Source: Kiloniella majae
Lineage (GTDB): Bacteria; Pseudomonadota; Alphaproteobacteria; Kiloniellales; Kiloniellaceae
DNA: 64,000 bases
NCBI RefSeq assembly: GCF_002118315.1
Contig: NZ_MTSZ01000003.1
Span: 62,001 to 126,000 of the forward strand
Direction: 5' to 3'
Shown: piece by piece, positions 17,981 to 26,292 of the stretch
Layout: every line of letters starts with the position of its first letter
Numbering within the stretch: the first letter of the stretch is position 1
Notes under the pieces: model-generated
Databases searched by the model: none
The model's input: only the letters and a program-made list of their open reading frames with translations
What the model was told of the DNA's origin: nothing
Translations under genes and position numbers: made by a program

Positions 17981-18427
17981 TTGTCCGCTTACGACCTGTC
18001 GGGTTTGAATGTAATGGTTATCGATGACAGTGTGCATATGCTGCGCATTGTGAAGACGATTTTCAACGCGATGGGGATCTTTAATGTCCAATATATTCGT
18101 GATGTAGAGGCCGCCAGGGCAGAATTAAAATTTAAGAAACCGGATATTATAATCACGGACTGGGAAATGGAGCCTGTGAATGGCTTGGAATTTACCCGTG
18201 ATCTTAGGAAAGAGGGCGGCTTTTTTAGTCGTGTACCTATTATCCTTTTAACAGGGCATACTGAATATGAACGCGTGATGGAGGCAATTCAATCTGGCGT
18301 TAGTGATGTTCTGGCGAAACCTGTCTCAATTGAAATCCTTCACCGACGGCTATGCCGGATTGTAGATATTTCGTCCATGTCTGTTGCTGATGATTCCGAC
18401 GATGAAGAATTTTTAGAAATAGGGTAA
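17981..18427 (+). CDS. Single-domain response regulator (receiver)
   Basis: A 148-residue CheY-like receiver with no output domain. The acidic pair D15-D16, phosphoacceptor D60 (in IIITDWEM) and the KP motif (VLAKPVS) are all present. A short acidic tail (DDSDDEEF) follows the receiver fold. The start codon is TTG with GAGG five bases upstream; no in-frame ATG would keep the first strand. No kinase gene is nearby, so the partner is unknown; the orphan kinase at 10.3 kb is one candidate by proximity only. Confidence 0.9.
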   Translation: MSAYDLSGLNVMVIDDSVHMLRIVKTIFNAMGIFNVQYIRDVEAARAELKFKKPDIIITDWEMEPVNGLEFTRDLRKEGGFFSRVPIILLTGHTEYERVMEAIQSGVSDVLAKPVSIEILHRRLCRIVDISSMSVADDSDDEEFLEIG

Positions 18428-18520
18428 TAGCTTCAACCGCTTGTTCGTATAAGCTGATGGCGTGTTTTATTTTTTGTTCTTCTTGTTTCTCACAAATCCT
18501 ATTTTACTTGAGGCCACTCA

Positions 18521-19588
18521 ATGAGTGCAGAGCAGTATTGGAAAGATAAGCGGATTCTTGTGACCGGTGGTGCCGGATTCATAGGCGCAGAGATCGTTCG
18601 TCAGCTAAGTTATTTAAATGTCGAAAAAATTGTTGTTTTGGATAAGTTGACCTACGCAGCTGATCTCTGCAGGTTGGAAAGCTTTCAAGACTGTTTTTCT
18701 TTAAAGAAGGTTGCCCTTGAAAATAGCGAAGCCGTTAAGGATGCATACAATGAGGCTCAACCGGATATTGTGATTCACGCAGCTGCAGAAAGTCATGTGG
18801 ATCGGTCAATTGATGGCCCGGGTGATTTTGTACAGAGCAATATCGTCGGAACATTCAACCTTTTACACACAGCGTTGAATTTTTGGCGTGAAAAAGAAAA
18901 GCCGAACCAGTTTCGCTTTCTCCATATTTCAACTGATGAAGTTTATGGATCGCTTGGCGAGAATGGCTTTTTTAGTGAAAAAAGCTCGTATGATCCTAGG
19001 TCACCTTATTCAGCATCTAAAGCGGCATCAGATCACTTGGCGAAAGCGTGGTGGCATACCTATGGATTGCCAACAATTACGACAAACTGTGGCAATAACT
19101 ATGGGCCATGGCAATTTCCGGAGAAATTGATTCCCTTGATGGTTGCCAATGCGATCGATGGCAAAGCATTACCTCTTTATGGTGACGGGAGTCAGATTCG
19201 AGAGTGGATACATGTTGCCGATCATGTTGAAGCTTTGCTTCTGGCCTTGGAGAAAGGTGATGTTGGCGAAACATATTTAATCGGATCAGGAGAAGAGCAA
19301 TCAAATCGGTCTGTGGTCGCGGGGATTTGCGATCGCATGGACCAGATTTATTCAGATCGTGCGCCCTTTTCCGGTTTGATTAAAAGTGTTGAAGATCGCC
19401 CCGGACACGATCAGCGTTATGCTCTTGATGCTTCTAAATTTAATGCAAAAACGGGTTGGCTTCCCAAGGTCGCTTTCGACCAGGGCTTGGTTGATACCGT
19501 TGATTGGTATGTTGAAAACCAATTCTGGTGGCGCCGGATTCAGACTGAAACATATAGTCAGGAAAGACTGGGCGTTATTCAAAAGTGA
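18521..19588 (+). CDS. dTDP-glucose 4,6-dehydratase family protein (RfbB-like)
   Basis: A 355-residue extended short-chain dehydrogenase. NAD-binding GGAGFIG is near residue 17, the substrate motif HISTDEVYGSLGE lies mid-protein, and the catalytic YSASKAASDH (YxxxK) follows. These fit conversion of dTDP-glucose to dTDP-4-keto-6-deoxyglucose. The usual partners rfbA, rfbC and rfbD are not adjacent, so the exact nucleotide sugar is less certain than for an operon member. It ends at a strong terminator. Confidence 0.88.
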   Translation: MSAEQYWKDKRILVTGGAGFIGAEIVRQLSYLNVEKIVVLDKLTYAADLCRLESFQDCFSLKKVALENSEAVKDAYNEAQPDIVIHAAAESHVDRSIDGPGDFVQSNIVGTFNLLHTALNFWREKEKPNQFRFLHISTDEVYGSLGENGFFSEKSSYDPRSPYSASKAASDHLAKAWWHTYGLPTITTNCGNNYGPWQFPEKLIPLMVANAIDGKALPLYGDGSQIREWIHVADHVEALLLALEKGDVGETYLIGSGEEQSNRSVVAGICDRMDQIYSDRAPFSGLIKSVEDRPGHDQRYALDASKFNAKTGWLPKVAFDQGLVDTVDWYVENQFWWRRIQTETYSQERLGVIQK

Positions 19589-19591
19589 AGC

Positions 19592-19645
19592 CGGTAATGA
19601 TCAGATAAATTTAAGATGAGATAAATATCTGTCATTACCGTTTTA
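19592..19645 (+). terminator. Terminator after the RfbB-like gene
   Basis: A long hairpin: CGGTAATGA pairs perfectly with TCATTACCG, and inside it CAGATA pairs with TATCTG, leaving one bulged T and an 18-base loop. TTTT follows. It starts three bases after the stop codon. Confidence 0.8.
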
Positions 19646-19666
19646 GAAGCTGGTATATTTGATGTT

Positions 19667-20065
19667 TTAAGCTGCTTCGGGGTCCGATGACAGTGCTTGC
19701 TCTGACAAGACTCTGCACAGCATGCTTAAAGCGTCCTGATGTTTTTCATTCTTAATATTAGTGAAGTTCCGGGCCAGGTCCAGGCACATGCGCTGTCGTT
19801 CGCTAACAGCATCTTGATTGTTATCCAGTCCTTCGTAAAAAAAACTTACTTCAACACCAAGTACCTGAGAAATCTCGAACAGGCGTCCTGCAGAGACCCG
19901 GTTTATACCGCGTTCATATTTATGGGCCTGTTGATATGTAACCCCGATTAAATCTGCCAGCTGCTGCTGAGTCAGACCCAACATGGTTCTGCGTTCGCGT
20001 ATTTTTTGCCCTACATGGTTTTCAATACGATGTGTGTTAGACGAATTTTTTTTTACACTAGTCAC
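19667..20065 (-). CDS. XRE-family transcriptional regulator
   Basis: A 132-residue protein with a helix-turn-helix Cro/C1 domain at about residues 18-72 (the segment from IRERRTMLGLTQQQLADLIG through YEQ-like QAHKYERGINRVS). The remainder is a short alpha-helical tail. This class is common in alphaproteobacteria as stand-alone regulators. A GTG start is used with only a weak ribosome-binding site. It is transcribed divergently from the GGDEF-EAL gene across a 494-base AT-rich gap that holds a perfect 17-base palindrome, which could be its operator. Confidence 0.88.
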   Translation of the reverse strand: MTSVKKNSSNTHRIENHVGQKIRERRTMLGLTQQQLADLIGVTYQQAHKYERGINRVSAGRLFEISQVLGVEVSFFYEGLDNNQDAVSERQRMCLDLARNFTNIKNEKHQDALSMLCRVLSEQALSSDPEAA

Positions 20066-20208
20066 TAAACTTACTCACTTAAACCAATGCTTACATAGCA
20101 GGTGTTTACATTATTTTTAGTGTGAAATAGACCTTTTGAGAATAGATTTCAATAGATGCTGTATAAAATATTTAAAAAATAATATTTTATACTTATTTTG
20201 GGTGTGTA

Positions 20209-20223
20209 TTAACTTATCGTTAA
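20209..20223. promoter_or_regulatory. Candidate CtrA-binding site
   Basis: Exact match to the CtrA consensus TTAA-N7-TTAA (spacer CTTATCG). It lies 144 bases before the XRE gene start and 337 bases before the GGDEF-EAL start. Four-base half sites in AT-rich DNA can arise by chance, so this is a candidate. Confidence 0.45.
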
Positions 20224-20375
20224 CTAATATTAATGAGCTGATTTGTTTTTGATATTAAGTATGTTGGTTTTTATTGTCTTTACTTATTTTACGAACCGTT
20301 TAGCGTAATTTGTTTACTTGCTATGTATTATATTTGGTTTTCTAAGGGTTTGTTCCCAAAGAAAAAATAAGTTTC

Positions 20376-20392
20376 TTGCAACTCAGTTGCAA
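20376..20392. promoter_or_regulatory. Perfect palindrome, candidate operator
   Basis: TTGCAACT-C-AGTTGCAA: two 8-base arms with exact complementarity around one central base. There is no T-tract, so it is more like a dimeric regulator site than a terminator. The divergent XRE regulator is the nearest candidate to bind it. Confidence 0.5.
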
Positions 20393-20559
20393 AAAGCCAA
20401 TATACAAAAACAATAGTTTGTTTTTCTGCGATTAATTCTGAGTAAGATTCAGTATTCGTTAATGACTCAATCGCTATTATTTAATGAAATTTAACGTGAA
20501 TATCAGTGTGTCGTACGGGTATTTATAGTTGTCAATCTTCAGGTAGGAGTAGACAGACC

Positions 20560-22281
20560 GTGCTCCGGTCCGCTCGTGATAATAATATAGATCTTTCTCT
20601 TCTGGATCAGATGACGACCGCATTGGAGTCATCTGGCGATGTCATGTACGAATGGGACTTGGCAACAGATAGCCTGTTGTGGTTGGGCAGAGCAGCGTCA
20701 CTTTTTGGTCTGGAAGACAATTTGATTCCAGCTACCGGCGAGACCTACCATAACCGTATTAATCCAGAAGACCTTCCCGCAAGGATGCGGAACTTGACGG
20801 ATCACTTTGCTGGTGAAGCCTATTACGATTGTGAATATCGCATCCGTGACGGGGCCGGTAATTTCCAATGGGTTCATGACCGTGGGGCTGTTGATGTTTC
20901 CACCACGGGAGCACCTACGCGACTTACAGGCGTGTTGCGTCCTGTAACGGTGAAGAAACAGGCAGAAGCACGGCTTGAATATCTGGCGAGTTATGATGAG
21001 CTTTCTGGACATTTTAATAAGCTGAGATTGCGGGAGTCTCTCGATTTCTCGTTGGAACAGGCTATTCGTTATAGCAATGTCGGGGCATTTTTGGCCGTTG
21101 GTGTTGATCACCTTGGGATGATTAATACAGCCTATGGCTTTGAAGCTGGTGATGCTGTCCTGGTTGAAGTTGGCGAACGACTGGATAAAAGCATCCGCGG
21201 TGCAGATATTGTTGGCCGTCTCGGCGGTGATCGATTCGGTGTGATTATGAGTGTTGCTTCTCATGAAGAAGCGGATGCTATTGCAGACCGGATCTTGCAA
21301 ACGGTTCGTGAGACGCCTTTTGAAATCAATAACGAACGTATCTATGTGACTGTCTCGGTTGGCTTTGTCGACTTTCCGGAGCAAACGAAAACAAGCTTTG
21401 ATGCTTTTGCCAAGGCAGAGAGTGCTTTGCTGGATGCAAAATCAAACGGACGAGACTGTGTTAAGCCCTACAAATTGACAACGGAACAATGCGAGAATTA
21501 CCGAACCAGTATGATTATTGGTGAGGAAGTGAAGCTTGCTCTGAAAGAAGACCGTATTGCTTTGGCTTATCAACCGATTGTGGATTCTGAAAGCCACGAA
21601 CTGGTTTTGGTCGAAGCTCTTTTACGTATGTTTGATCGCGATGGCAAAGTTGTACCAGCGGGCAGGTTCATTCCGGTTGTTGAACAACTGGGTATGATGC
21701 GGGTTATTGATCGCAGGGTGTTGGAACTCGCTTTGGAGGATCTTGCGCGTTATCCGAATATTACGATGTCTTTGAATATATCAGGCTTAACGGCATCAGA
21801 TCGTAGCTGGTTAAGAGCCTTGTCTTCGCGTGTGAAGTCGCGGCCAGATATTGCCAAGCGCCTGATTGTAGAGATCACGGAAACAGCAGCGCTTCATGAT
21901 TTGGAAGAATCGGCACGCTTTGTTTCTGCTGTTCGGCAGTTAGGATGCAAGGTCGCGATTGATGATTTTGGGGCGGGATATACGACATTCAGGCACCTGA
22001 AGACTCTAACGGTAGATATCATCAAAATTGATGGCTCTTTTATAGCCGGTATTCTGGATAATGAAGAGAACCAGATCTTTGTTCGAAATCTGCTTGGCTT
22101 GGCAAAAGCGCTGAACCATACAACAATTGCCGAGTTCGTTGAAACTGCGGAAGAAGCAGCATTTCTTTCCCGCGAGGGCATTGATTTGCTTCAGGGATTT
22201 TATTTCGGAAAACCGGAAATCAATCCTGGCTGGCTTGTTGAGAATACAGCTTCGAAGAAGCCAATCGTTTTTCCTGGTTAA
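20560..22281 (+). CDS. PAS-GGDEF-EAL protein, likely c-di-GMP phosphodiesterase
   Basis: A 573-residue protein with a PAS domain (about 10-130, including a PAC-like EYRIRDGAGNFQWVHDRG), a GGDEF domain and an EAL domain. The cyclase motif is altered to GGDRF at residues 222-226, so cyclase activity is probably lost, while an RGAD I-site just before it is kept. The EAL domain has EAL at 352-354, SLNISG, EITETA, the DDFGAGYTT loop and IIKIDGSFI, as in active phosphodiesterases. I chose the GTG start with AGGAG ten bases upstream. It ends at a bidirectional terminator shared with phaR. Confidence 0.93.
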   Translation: MLRSARDNNIDLSLLDQMTTALESSGDVMYEWDLATDSLLWLGRAASLFGLEDNLIPATGETYHNRINPEDLPARMRNLTDHFAGEAYYDCEYRIRDGAGNFQWVHDRGAVDVSTTGAPTRLTGVLRPVTVKKQAEARLEYLASYDELSGHFNKLRLRESLDFSLEQAIRYSNVGAFLAVGVDHLGMINTAYGFEAGDAVLVEVGERLDKSIRGADIVGRLGGDRFGVIMSVASHEEADAIADRILQTVRETPFEINNERIYVTVSVGFVDFPEQTKTSFDAFAKAESALLDAKSNGRDCVKPYKLTTEQCENYRTSMIIGEEVKLALKEDRIALAYQPIVDSESHELVLVEALLRMFDRDGKVVPAGRFIPVVEQLGMMRVIDRRVLELALEDLARYPNITMSLNISGLTASDRSWLRALSSRVKSRPDIAKRLIVEITETAALHDLEESARFVSAVRQLGCKVAIDDFGAGYTTFRHLKTLTVDIIKIDGSFIAGILDNEENQIFVRNLLGLAKALNHTTIAEFVETAEEAAFLSREGIDLLQGFYFGKPEINPGWLVENTASKKPIVFPG

Positions 22282-22303
22282 CGTCCGCGTGCTTAGCAAA
22301 AAT

Positions 22304-22337
22304 AAAAGGGCTCCGATGATATTCGGAAGCCCTTTTT
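22304..22337. terminator. Bidirectional terminator between GGDEF-EAL gene and phaR
   Basis: AAAAGGGCT-CCGA pairs with TCGG-AAGCCCTTTT around a six-base loop with one bulged A. A- and T-tracts flank it, so it can end both convergent transcripts. Confidence 0.85.
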
Positions 22338-22367
22338 GATCTGGTTTATCGATCGTTCTTCTATCCG

Positions 22368-22979
22368 TTATTTCTTTTTGCTGAGGGCATCAAGTTGCTT
22401 TTGCAGCTGTTCAACCTGTGTTTTCAGATTGTCGAACCCGCCGTTATCAGCCTGAGGCGCGGCCTGTTTTTCAACCGGCTCTTCTGCGGTTTCTGTCGAA
22501 GACGGCTTGGCACCTTGGAAGGGTGTTAACATTTGCATGGCATTTTCAAAAAGGGCCATGTTTTGTTTGTTCATCTCATCCAGATTGCCAAAGGGAAAAA
22601 TGCCGCCAAAGGTCTCTTGCATAGACTGGCGCATTTTATCCTGATTTTCTGAAAAGCCTTCCATCATGTGTTCCAGATATTTAGGAACAACCCACTGCAT
22701 AGAATCGCCATAAAGGCTGATCAGCTGACGCAAGAAGGAAATGGGCAGTAGATTTTGCCCTTTGGCTTCTTCTTCTACAATGATCTGGGTTAAGACTGAT
22801 CGTGTAATGTCATTTCCAGATTTTGCATCATAGACAACAAACTCGACATCGTCTTTGACCATCTGACACAAGTGATCAAGAGTGACGTAACTGCTTGTTG
22901 CTGTGTTGTACAGACGTCTGTTTGCATATTTTTTTATGACGATTGCGTCGTCGGTATTCCCTGATTTTGAGGTCGCCAA
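22368..22979 (-). CDS. phaR: Polyhydroxyalkanoate synthesis repressor PhaR
   Basis: DNA-binding repressor that in Paracoccus and Cupriavidus senses PHB granules and controls phasin and PHB genes. The 203 residues start with the PHB_acc_N domain: IKKYANRRLYNTATSSYVTL, followed by the PHB_acc region (DITRSVLTQIIVEEE). A Pro/Gln-rich linker leads to a C-terminal coiled coil (LKTQVEQLQKQLDALSKKK). The start is a TTG with GGAGG seven bases upstream. It is divergent from the PHA synthase genes, and TGC-rich motifs resembling PhaR sites lie in the shared intergenic region, suggesting self-regulation. Confidence 0.95.
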   Translation of the reverse strand: MATSKSGNTDDAIVIKKYANRRLYNTATSSYVTLDHLCQMVKDDVEFVVYDAKSGNDITRSVLTQIIVEEEAKGQNLLPISFLRQLISLYGDSMQWVVPKYLEHMMEGFSENQDKMRQSMQETFGGIFPFGNLDEMNKQNMALFENAMQMLTPFQGAKPSSTETAEEPVEKQAAPQADNGGFDNLKTQVEQLQKQLDALSKKK

Positions 22980-23030
22980 GATCCTCGCCTCCAATGCTTA
23001 TTATATCCGCCAGTTTCTAGTGCTGGCTCA

Positions 23031-23050
23031 TTGCTGTTTGTGCACTGCTT
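23031..23050. promoter_or_regulatory. TGC-rich candidate PhaR operator 1
   Basis: TTGCTG...TGCACTGC, a TGC-rich segment resembling sites bound by PhaR in Paracoccus. It lies 52 bases before the phaR start. Weaker match than the site after phaC. Confidence 0.4.
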
Positions 23051-23058
23051 ATTAAATA

Positions 23059-23072
23059 TTGCTGCGCTGCGA
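23059..23072. promoter_or_regulatory. TGC-rich candidate PhaR operator 2
   Basis: TTGCTGCGCTGCGA differs little from the TGCTGCACTGCA pattern. It is nine bases after candidate operator 1 in the phaR/synthase divergent region. Confidence 0.5.
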
Positions 23073-23205
23073 TGGTCTCTGTCAATGAATAGGGCGTAAA
23101 AGCCTTAAAAAAAGAGAATTTTTTGTCTATTTTTCTCATTGCTTGTGCGAATATAGCTTTTAGCCAACGCAATACGAATGCGTATATTATGTGAGAGAGG
23201 GCTTC

Positions 23206-23634
23206 TTGGACAGAGAAAAAGACATTGATCTGCTTGCTGATGAGTATTTGGATTTATGGATTACCCATCTTTCCAGGCTACAGCTTACGCCATGGCATTT
23301 GATGGAAAATTTGTCGGCCGATCTGGATCCGAGCATAATTGATCTGTACAGACAGTGGGAAGCTTTCTACCATAATACTTATCGTCCAGGTGCAACGGAG
23401 GGGACTAATCCTTTCCAAATGATGTTGAAACAAGGTCTGGGGCAAGAAAAAGGGACTGAAGCTGGTGGGAACCAATCGCAAGACAAGTCCGATTCCGTTG
23501 CCAATGCACACGATGTCTGCCCTGATGACATTGCAGAGCTCAAAACTCGGCTTAGGGATCTTACAAGACAAATTGCCGAGTTCGAAGCTGGTTCCAAAGA
23601 TTCCGGAAACGATGAAGGCACAAATCGCGGATAA
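23206..23634 (+). CDS. Small acidic protein upstream of phaC, possible PHA synthase partner
   Basis: A 142-residue acidic protein I do not recognise by strong motif. The N-terminal half is helical with tryptophans (DLWITHLSRLQLTPW), then a Gly/Gln/Asp-rich linker, then a short C-terminal coiled coil (ELKTRLRDLTRQIAEFEAG). It overlaps the phaC start by 23 bases, so translation is coupled. Its place fits the second subunit of class III (PhaE) or class IV (PhaR subunit) synthases, but it is much shorter than PhaE. The start is uncertain: TTG at 23206 with a GAGAGAGG site, or GTG at 23191. Confidence 0.6.
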   Translation: MDREKDIDLLADEYLDLWITHLSRLQLTPWHLMENLSADLDPSIIDLYRQWEAFYHNTYRPGATEGTNPFQMMLKQGLGQEKGTEAGGNQSQDKSDSVANAHDVCPDDIAELKTRLRDLTRQIAEFEAGSKDSGNDEGTNRG

Positions 23635-24691
23635 GATCGCAGGATCAGATCCGTTGGAATTTCCACAGGCGATAGATCGTGCCATTGCGCGCCGATTTTC
23701 TTTCTATCAAGAAGGCATCAAAAAATATCAGGATTCTGATTTTGTAAATACGCGAAATGAAATGCCTGTTGTTTGGTCGAAAGGTTCCGCTTCTCTTTTG
23801 GATTATTCGGAAGGAAAGGGAGGATACCCTCTCTTTATTATTCCTTCTCTGGTTAATCGCTATTACATTCTCGATTTAATGCGAGAGAACAGCTTTCTCA
23901 GATGGCTAACCAAGGAAGGATGGGCACCGTATGTTATGGACTGGGGGCAACCCGGTGTGGCAGAAAATGATTTCGGGCTTGAAGAGTATATTATTCAATA
24001 CTTACAGCCTGCTTTAAAAAAGATTGCAGTACAATCAGATCAAAAACCAATAGTTGTTGGCTATTGTATGGGGGGGACCTTAGCGACGGCTCTGACTGTT
24101 TTAAGCCAGTCGATGATCCGCTCGTTGGTCTTGATTGCCAGTCCATGGGATTTTCACGAAGGTGAAGACGAAAGAGCTGTTCAGCAGGGGGCGTGGCTTC
24201 AATGTATTTTGCCCTCGGTTCAGGCTATCGGACATCTGCCGAGTGAAGTACTACAAGGTTTGTTTGCCTCGCTAGACCCTACATTGTCTTTGCGAAAGTT
24301 TTCGGGTTTCAGGTCGCTTGATGATAACACAGAGCAAGCCAGAACCTTTATATCTTTGGAAGATTGGCTGAACGATGGTGTGCCTCTTACACAGAAAGTT
24401 GCCAAAGATTGCCTTCAGGGATGGTATGGAGAAAATTTAACTGAAAAAGGTCTCTGGTCTATTGCAGGTGAGGCGATTACCCTAGACAGAGTACAATTGC
24501 CAACACTATCTGTTGTGTCTGATAATGATCGTATTGTCCCAAAAGCTTCGTCTCTTGCTGCGGCGGAATTAATCGCGAATAGCACCGTTCTTTCTACCTC
24601 TTTGGGGCACATTGGTATGATGGTTAGTCGCGGCGCACAATTAAAATCATGGATTCCAGTGTCTGGCTGGATGAAACAAATAATAGCATAA
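23612..24691 (+). CDS. phaC: Short (class III/IV-like) polyhydroxyalkanoate synthase
   Basis: An alpha/beta-hydrolase fold PHA synthase that polymerises 3-hydroxyacyl-CoA. Starting at MKAQIADKIAG (GGAAACG just upstream) it has 359 residues, the size of class III PhaC and much shorter than the roughly 600-residue class I enzymes usual in alphaproteobacteria. The lipase-like box GYCMGG gives nucleophile Cys152. SDNDRIVP supplies Asp306 and GHIG supplies His333. These are within a few positions of the C149/D302/H331 triad of the Allochromatium enzyme. It overlaps the upstream small gene and precedes phaA and phaB. Confidence 0.85.
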   Translation: MKAQIADKIAGSDPLEFPQAIDRAIARRFSFYQEGIKKYQDSDFVNTRNEMPVVWSKGSASLLDYSEGKGGYPLFIIPSLVNRYYILDLMRENSFLRWLTKEGWAPYVMDWGQPGVAENDFGLEEYIIQYLQPALKKIAVQSDQKPIVVGYCMGGTLATALTVLSQSMIRSLVLIASPWDFHEGEDERAVQQGAWLQCILPSVQAIGHLPSEVLQGLFASLDPTLSLRKFSGFRSLDDNTEQARTFISLEDWLNDGVPLTQKVAKDCLQGWYGENLTEKGLWSIAGEAITLDRVQLPTLSVVSDNDRIVPKASSLAAAELIANSTVLSTSLGHIGMMVSRGAQLKSWIPVSGWMKQIIA

Positions 24692-24802
24692 AAATGCAAT
24701 ATAATTTCAATATTTATGCATATAAATAAATTTTTATGTCATGTTAGTGTAATAATCTCTTGATTTTTCATAGCTAGCCTCGTTATGGTTTGTGTAATAA
24801 TT

Positions 24803-24815
24803 TTGCAGTGCAGCA
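24803..24815. promoter_or_regulatory. Candidate PhaR operator before phaA
   Basis: On the minus strand this reads TGCTGCACTGCAA, an excellent match to the TGC-rich motif reported for PhaR and found before phasin genes in alphaproteobacteria. It lies about 110 bases before the phaA start in a 234-base gap after phaC. Confidence 0.6.
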
Positions 24816-24925
24816 TGCGCTGATGGGTGAATAGGGTAGTGCGAGCTAGGTGCTCTGACAAAACGAGCTTCTGGTTTTATTTGATCATAATGTTTGAGAT
24901 ACAGCTTTTCTGAAAGGTATCTGTA

Positions 24926-26101
24926 ATGTCTGGTGTTGTTATTGTTGGGGCCGCAAGAACCCCGGTTGGCGCTTTCGGGGGCGGGCTTTCCACGGTTCCG
25001 GCTGCGGAACTTGGAACGGTAGCTATTCGCGAAGCTCTTGCACGTGCAGGTGTTTCGCCTGAAGACGTTGATGAAGTGATATTGGGGCAAATTTTGACTG
25101 CAGGCGACGGGCAAAACCCGGCCCGCCAAGCTGCTTTGGGCGCTGGTATTCCAAACGAAAAGACTGCCTATCTTATCAATCAGATTTGTGGGTCGGGTTT
25201 GCGGACTGTGGCTTTGGGGTATCAATCCATTGCTTTGGGTGATGCAGAGGTTGTTGTTGCTGGTGGTCAGGAGAATATGAGCTTGGCCCCGCATGTTTCC
25301 CATATGCGCACGGGGACCAAAATGGGTGATGTCAAACTTGTTGATACTATGATCAAGGACGGGTTGTGGTGTGCAATGAATGATTATCACATGGGAAAAA
25401 CAGCGGAAAATATTGCCACGAAGTTTAATATATCCCGCGAAGATCAGGATGCTTTTGCTGCAGGGTCTCAGCAAAAAACCGCGATTGCTCAGGAAGCTGG
25501 ATATTTCAAAGATGAGATTGTTCCCGTTACAGTGAAAACGCGTCGTAGCGAAGTTGTTGTTGCGGCTGACGAGCATCCAAAACCGGATACTACAGCCGAA
25601 GGCTTGGCCAAACTAAGAGCTGCTTTTGATCGTGAAGGTACGGTCACCGCAGGTAATGCATCTGGTATCAATGATGGTGCGGCGGCGGTTGTGATGATGT
25701 CTGAAAGCAAGGCACAAGCCGATGGTATCAAGCCATTGGCGAAAATTGTGTCCTGGGCGACGGCTGGTGTGGACCCCGCCATTATGGGGACTGGCCCTAT
25801 TCCGGCCAGCCGCAAGGCATTAGAAAAAGCAGGATGGTCGATTGATGATGTAGAGTTGGTCGAAGCCAATGAAGCGTTTGCTGCACAAGCTATTGCCGTT
25901 AACCGGGAACTTGGTTGGAATGAAGATATTGTGAATGTAAACGGTGGCGCAATTGCCTTGGGGCATCCAATTGGGGCTTCTGGAGCACGTGTTCTGGTAA
26001 CGTTGCTTCATGAAATGCAGCGACGTGATGTTAAAAAAGGGCTTGCAACCCTTTGTATCGGCGGCGGACAGGGAATTGCTCTCTGTGTCGAGCGCGATTA
26101 A
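24926..26101 (+). CDS. phaA: Acetyl-CoA C-acetyltransferase (beta-ketothiolase)
   Basis: Condenses two acetyl-CoA to acetoacetyl-CoA, the entry step to PHB and to the ethylmalonyl-CoA pathway. It has 391 residues. The nucleophile is C88 in [10 protein letters not shown]347 in GHPIGASG and C377 in LCIGGGQG complete the active site. The start has AAGG upstream. The phaB gene follows after 191 bases that contain a terminator-like hairpin, so thiolase transcript may exceed reductase transcript. Confidence 0.96.
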   Translation: MSGVVIVGAARTPVGAFGGGLSTVPAAELGTVAIREALARAGVSPEDVDEVILGQILTAGDGQNPARQAALGAGIPNEKTAYLINQICGSGLRTVALGYQSIALGDAEVVVAGGQENMSLAPHVSHMRTGTKMGDVKLVDTMIKDGLWCAMNDYHMGKTAENIATKFNISREDQDAFAAGSQQKTAIAQEAGYFKDEIVPVTVKTRRSEVVVAADEHPKPDTTAEGLAKLRAAFDREGTVTAGNASGINDGAAAVVMMSESKAQADGIKPLAKIVSWATAGVDPAIMGTGPIPASRKALEKAGWSIDDVELVEANEAFAAQAIAVNRELGWNEDIVNVNGGAIALGHPIGASGARVLVTLLHEMQRRDVKKGLATLCIGGGQGIALCVERD

Positions 26102-26167
26102 GGAAATCAGGGAGACTGTCGATGAAGCAAAAACAAAAATATCATCGGCAGCAACTCTTTGTGGATG

Positions 26168-26199
26168 GGCTGCCTTTGTTTTTGGGGCGGCCTTTTTTT
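26168..26199 (+). terminator. Terminator-like hairpin between phaA and phaB
   Basis: GGCTGCC pairs with GGCGGCC (one G-T pair) around an 11-base loop and is followed by seven Ts. It is placed 67 bases after phaA and 94 before phaB, so it may partly uncouple the two genes. Confidence 0.65.
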
Positions 26200-26292
26200 G
26201 TAGATGCCTCTCGATTTTATCAAAAAATCCTGGGTTAAGTTACAGAAAGTTAGGGCTATGCCCTGAGGCAGCAAATAACGAAGGGAAATAAA

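Larger units (their letters stand above)
20066..20559. other. AT-rich divergent regulatory region
   Basis: Nearly 500 bases with no gene, much more AT-rich than its surroundings. It holds an exact TTAA-N7-TTAA at 20209-20223, a perfect palindrome at 20376-20392, and two GANTC sites (20446-20450 and 20464-20468). It separates the XRE regulator from the GGDEF-EAL gene. Confidence 0.7.

Noticed and set aside
20698-21384. A 228-residue antisense frame in the GGDEF-EAL gene
   Set aside because: Shadow of a well supported gene; no motif.
24734-25576. A 280-residue open frame antisense to phaA
   Set aside because: Fully explained as a shadow of phaA codons; phaA is certain and there is no ribosome-binding site or family match.
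26122-26238. Possible 38-residue reading frame between phaA and phaB with a GGGAG site
   Set aside because: The terminator hairpin with seven Ts lies inside it and explains the odd composition (runs of Phe and Leu). No family resemblance.
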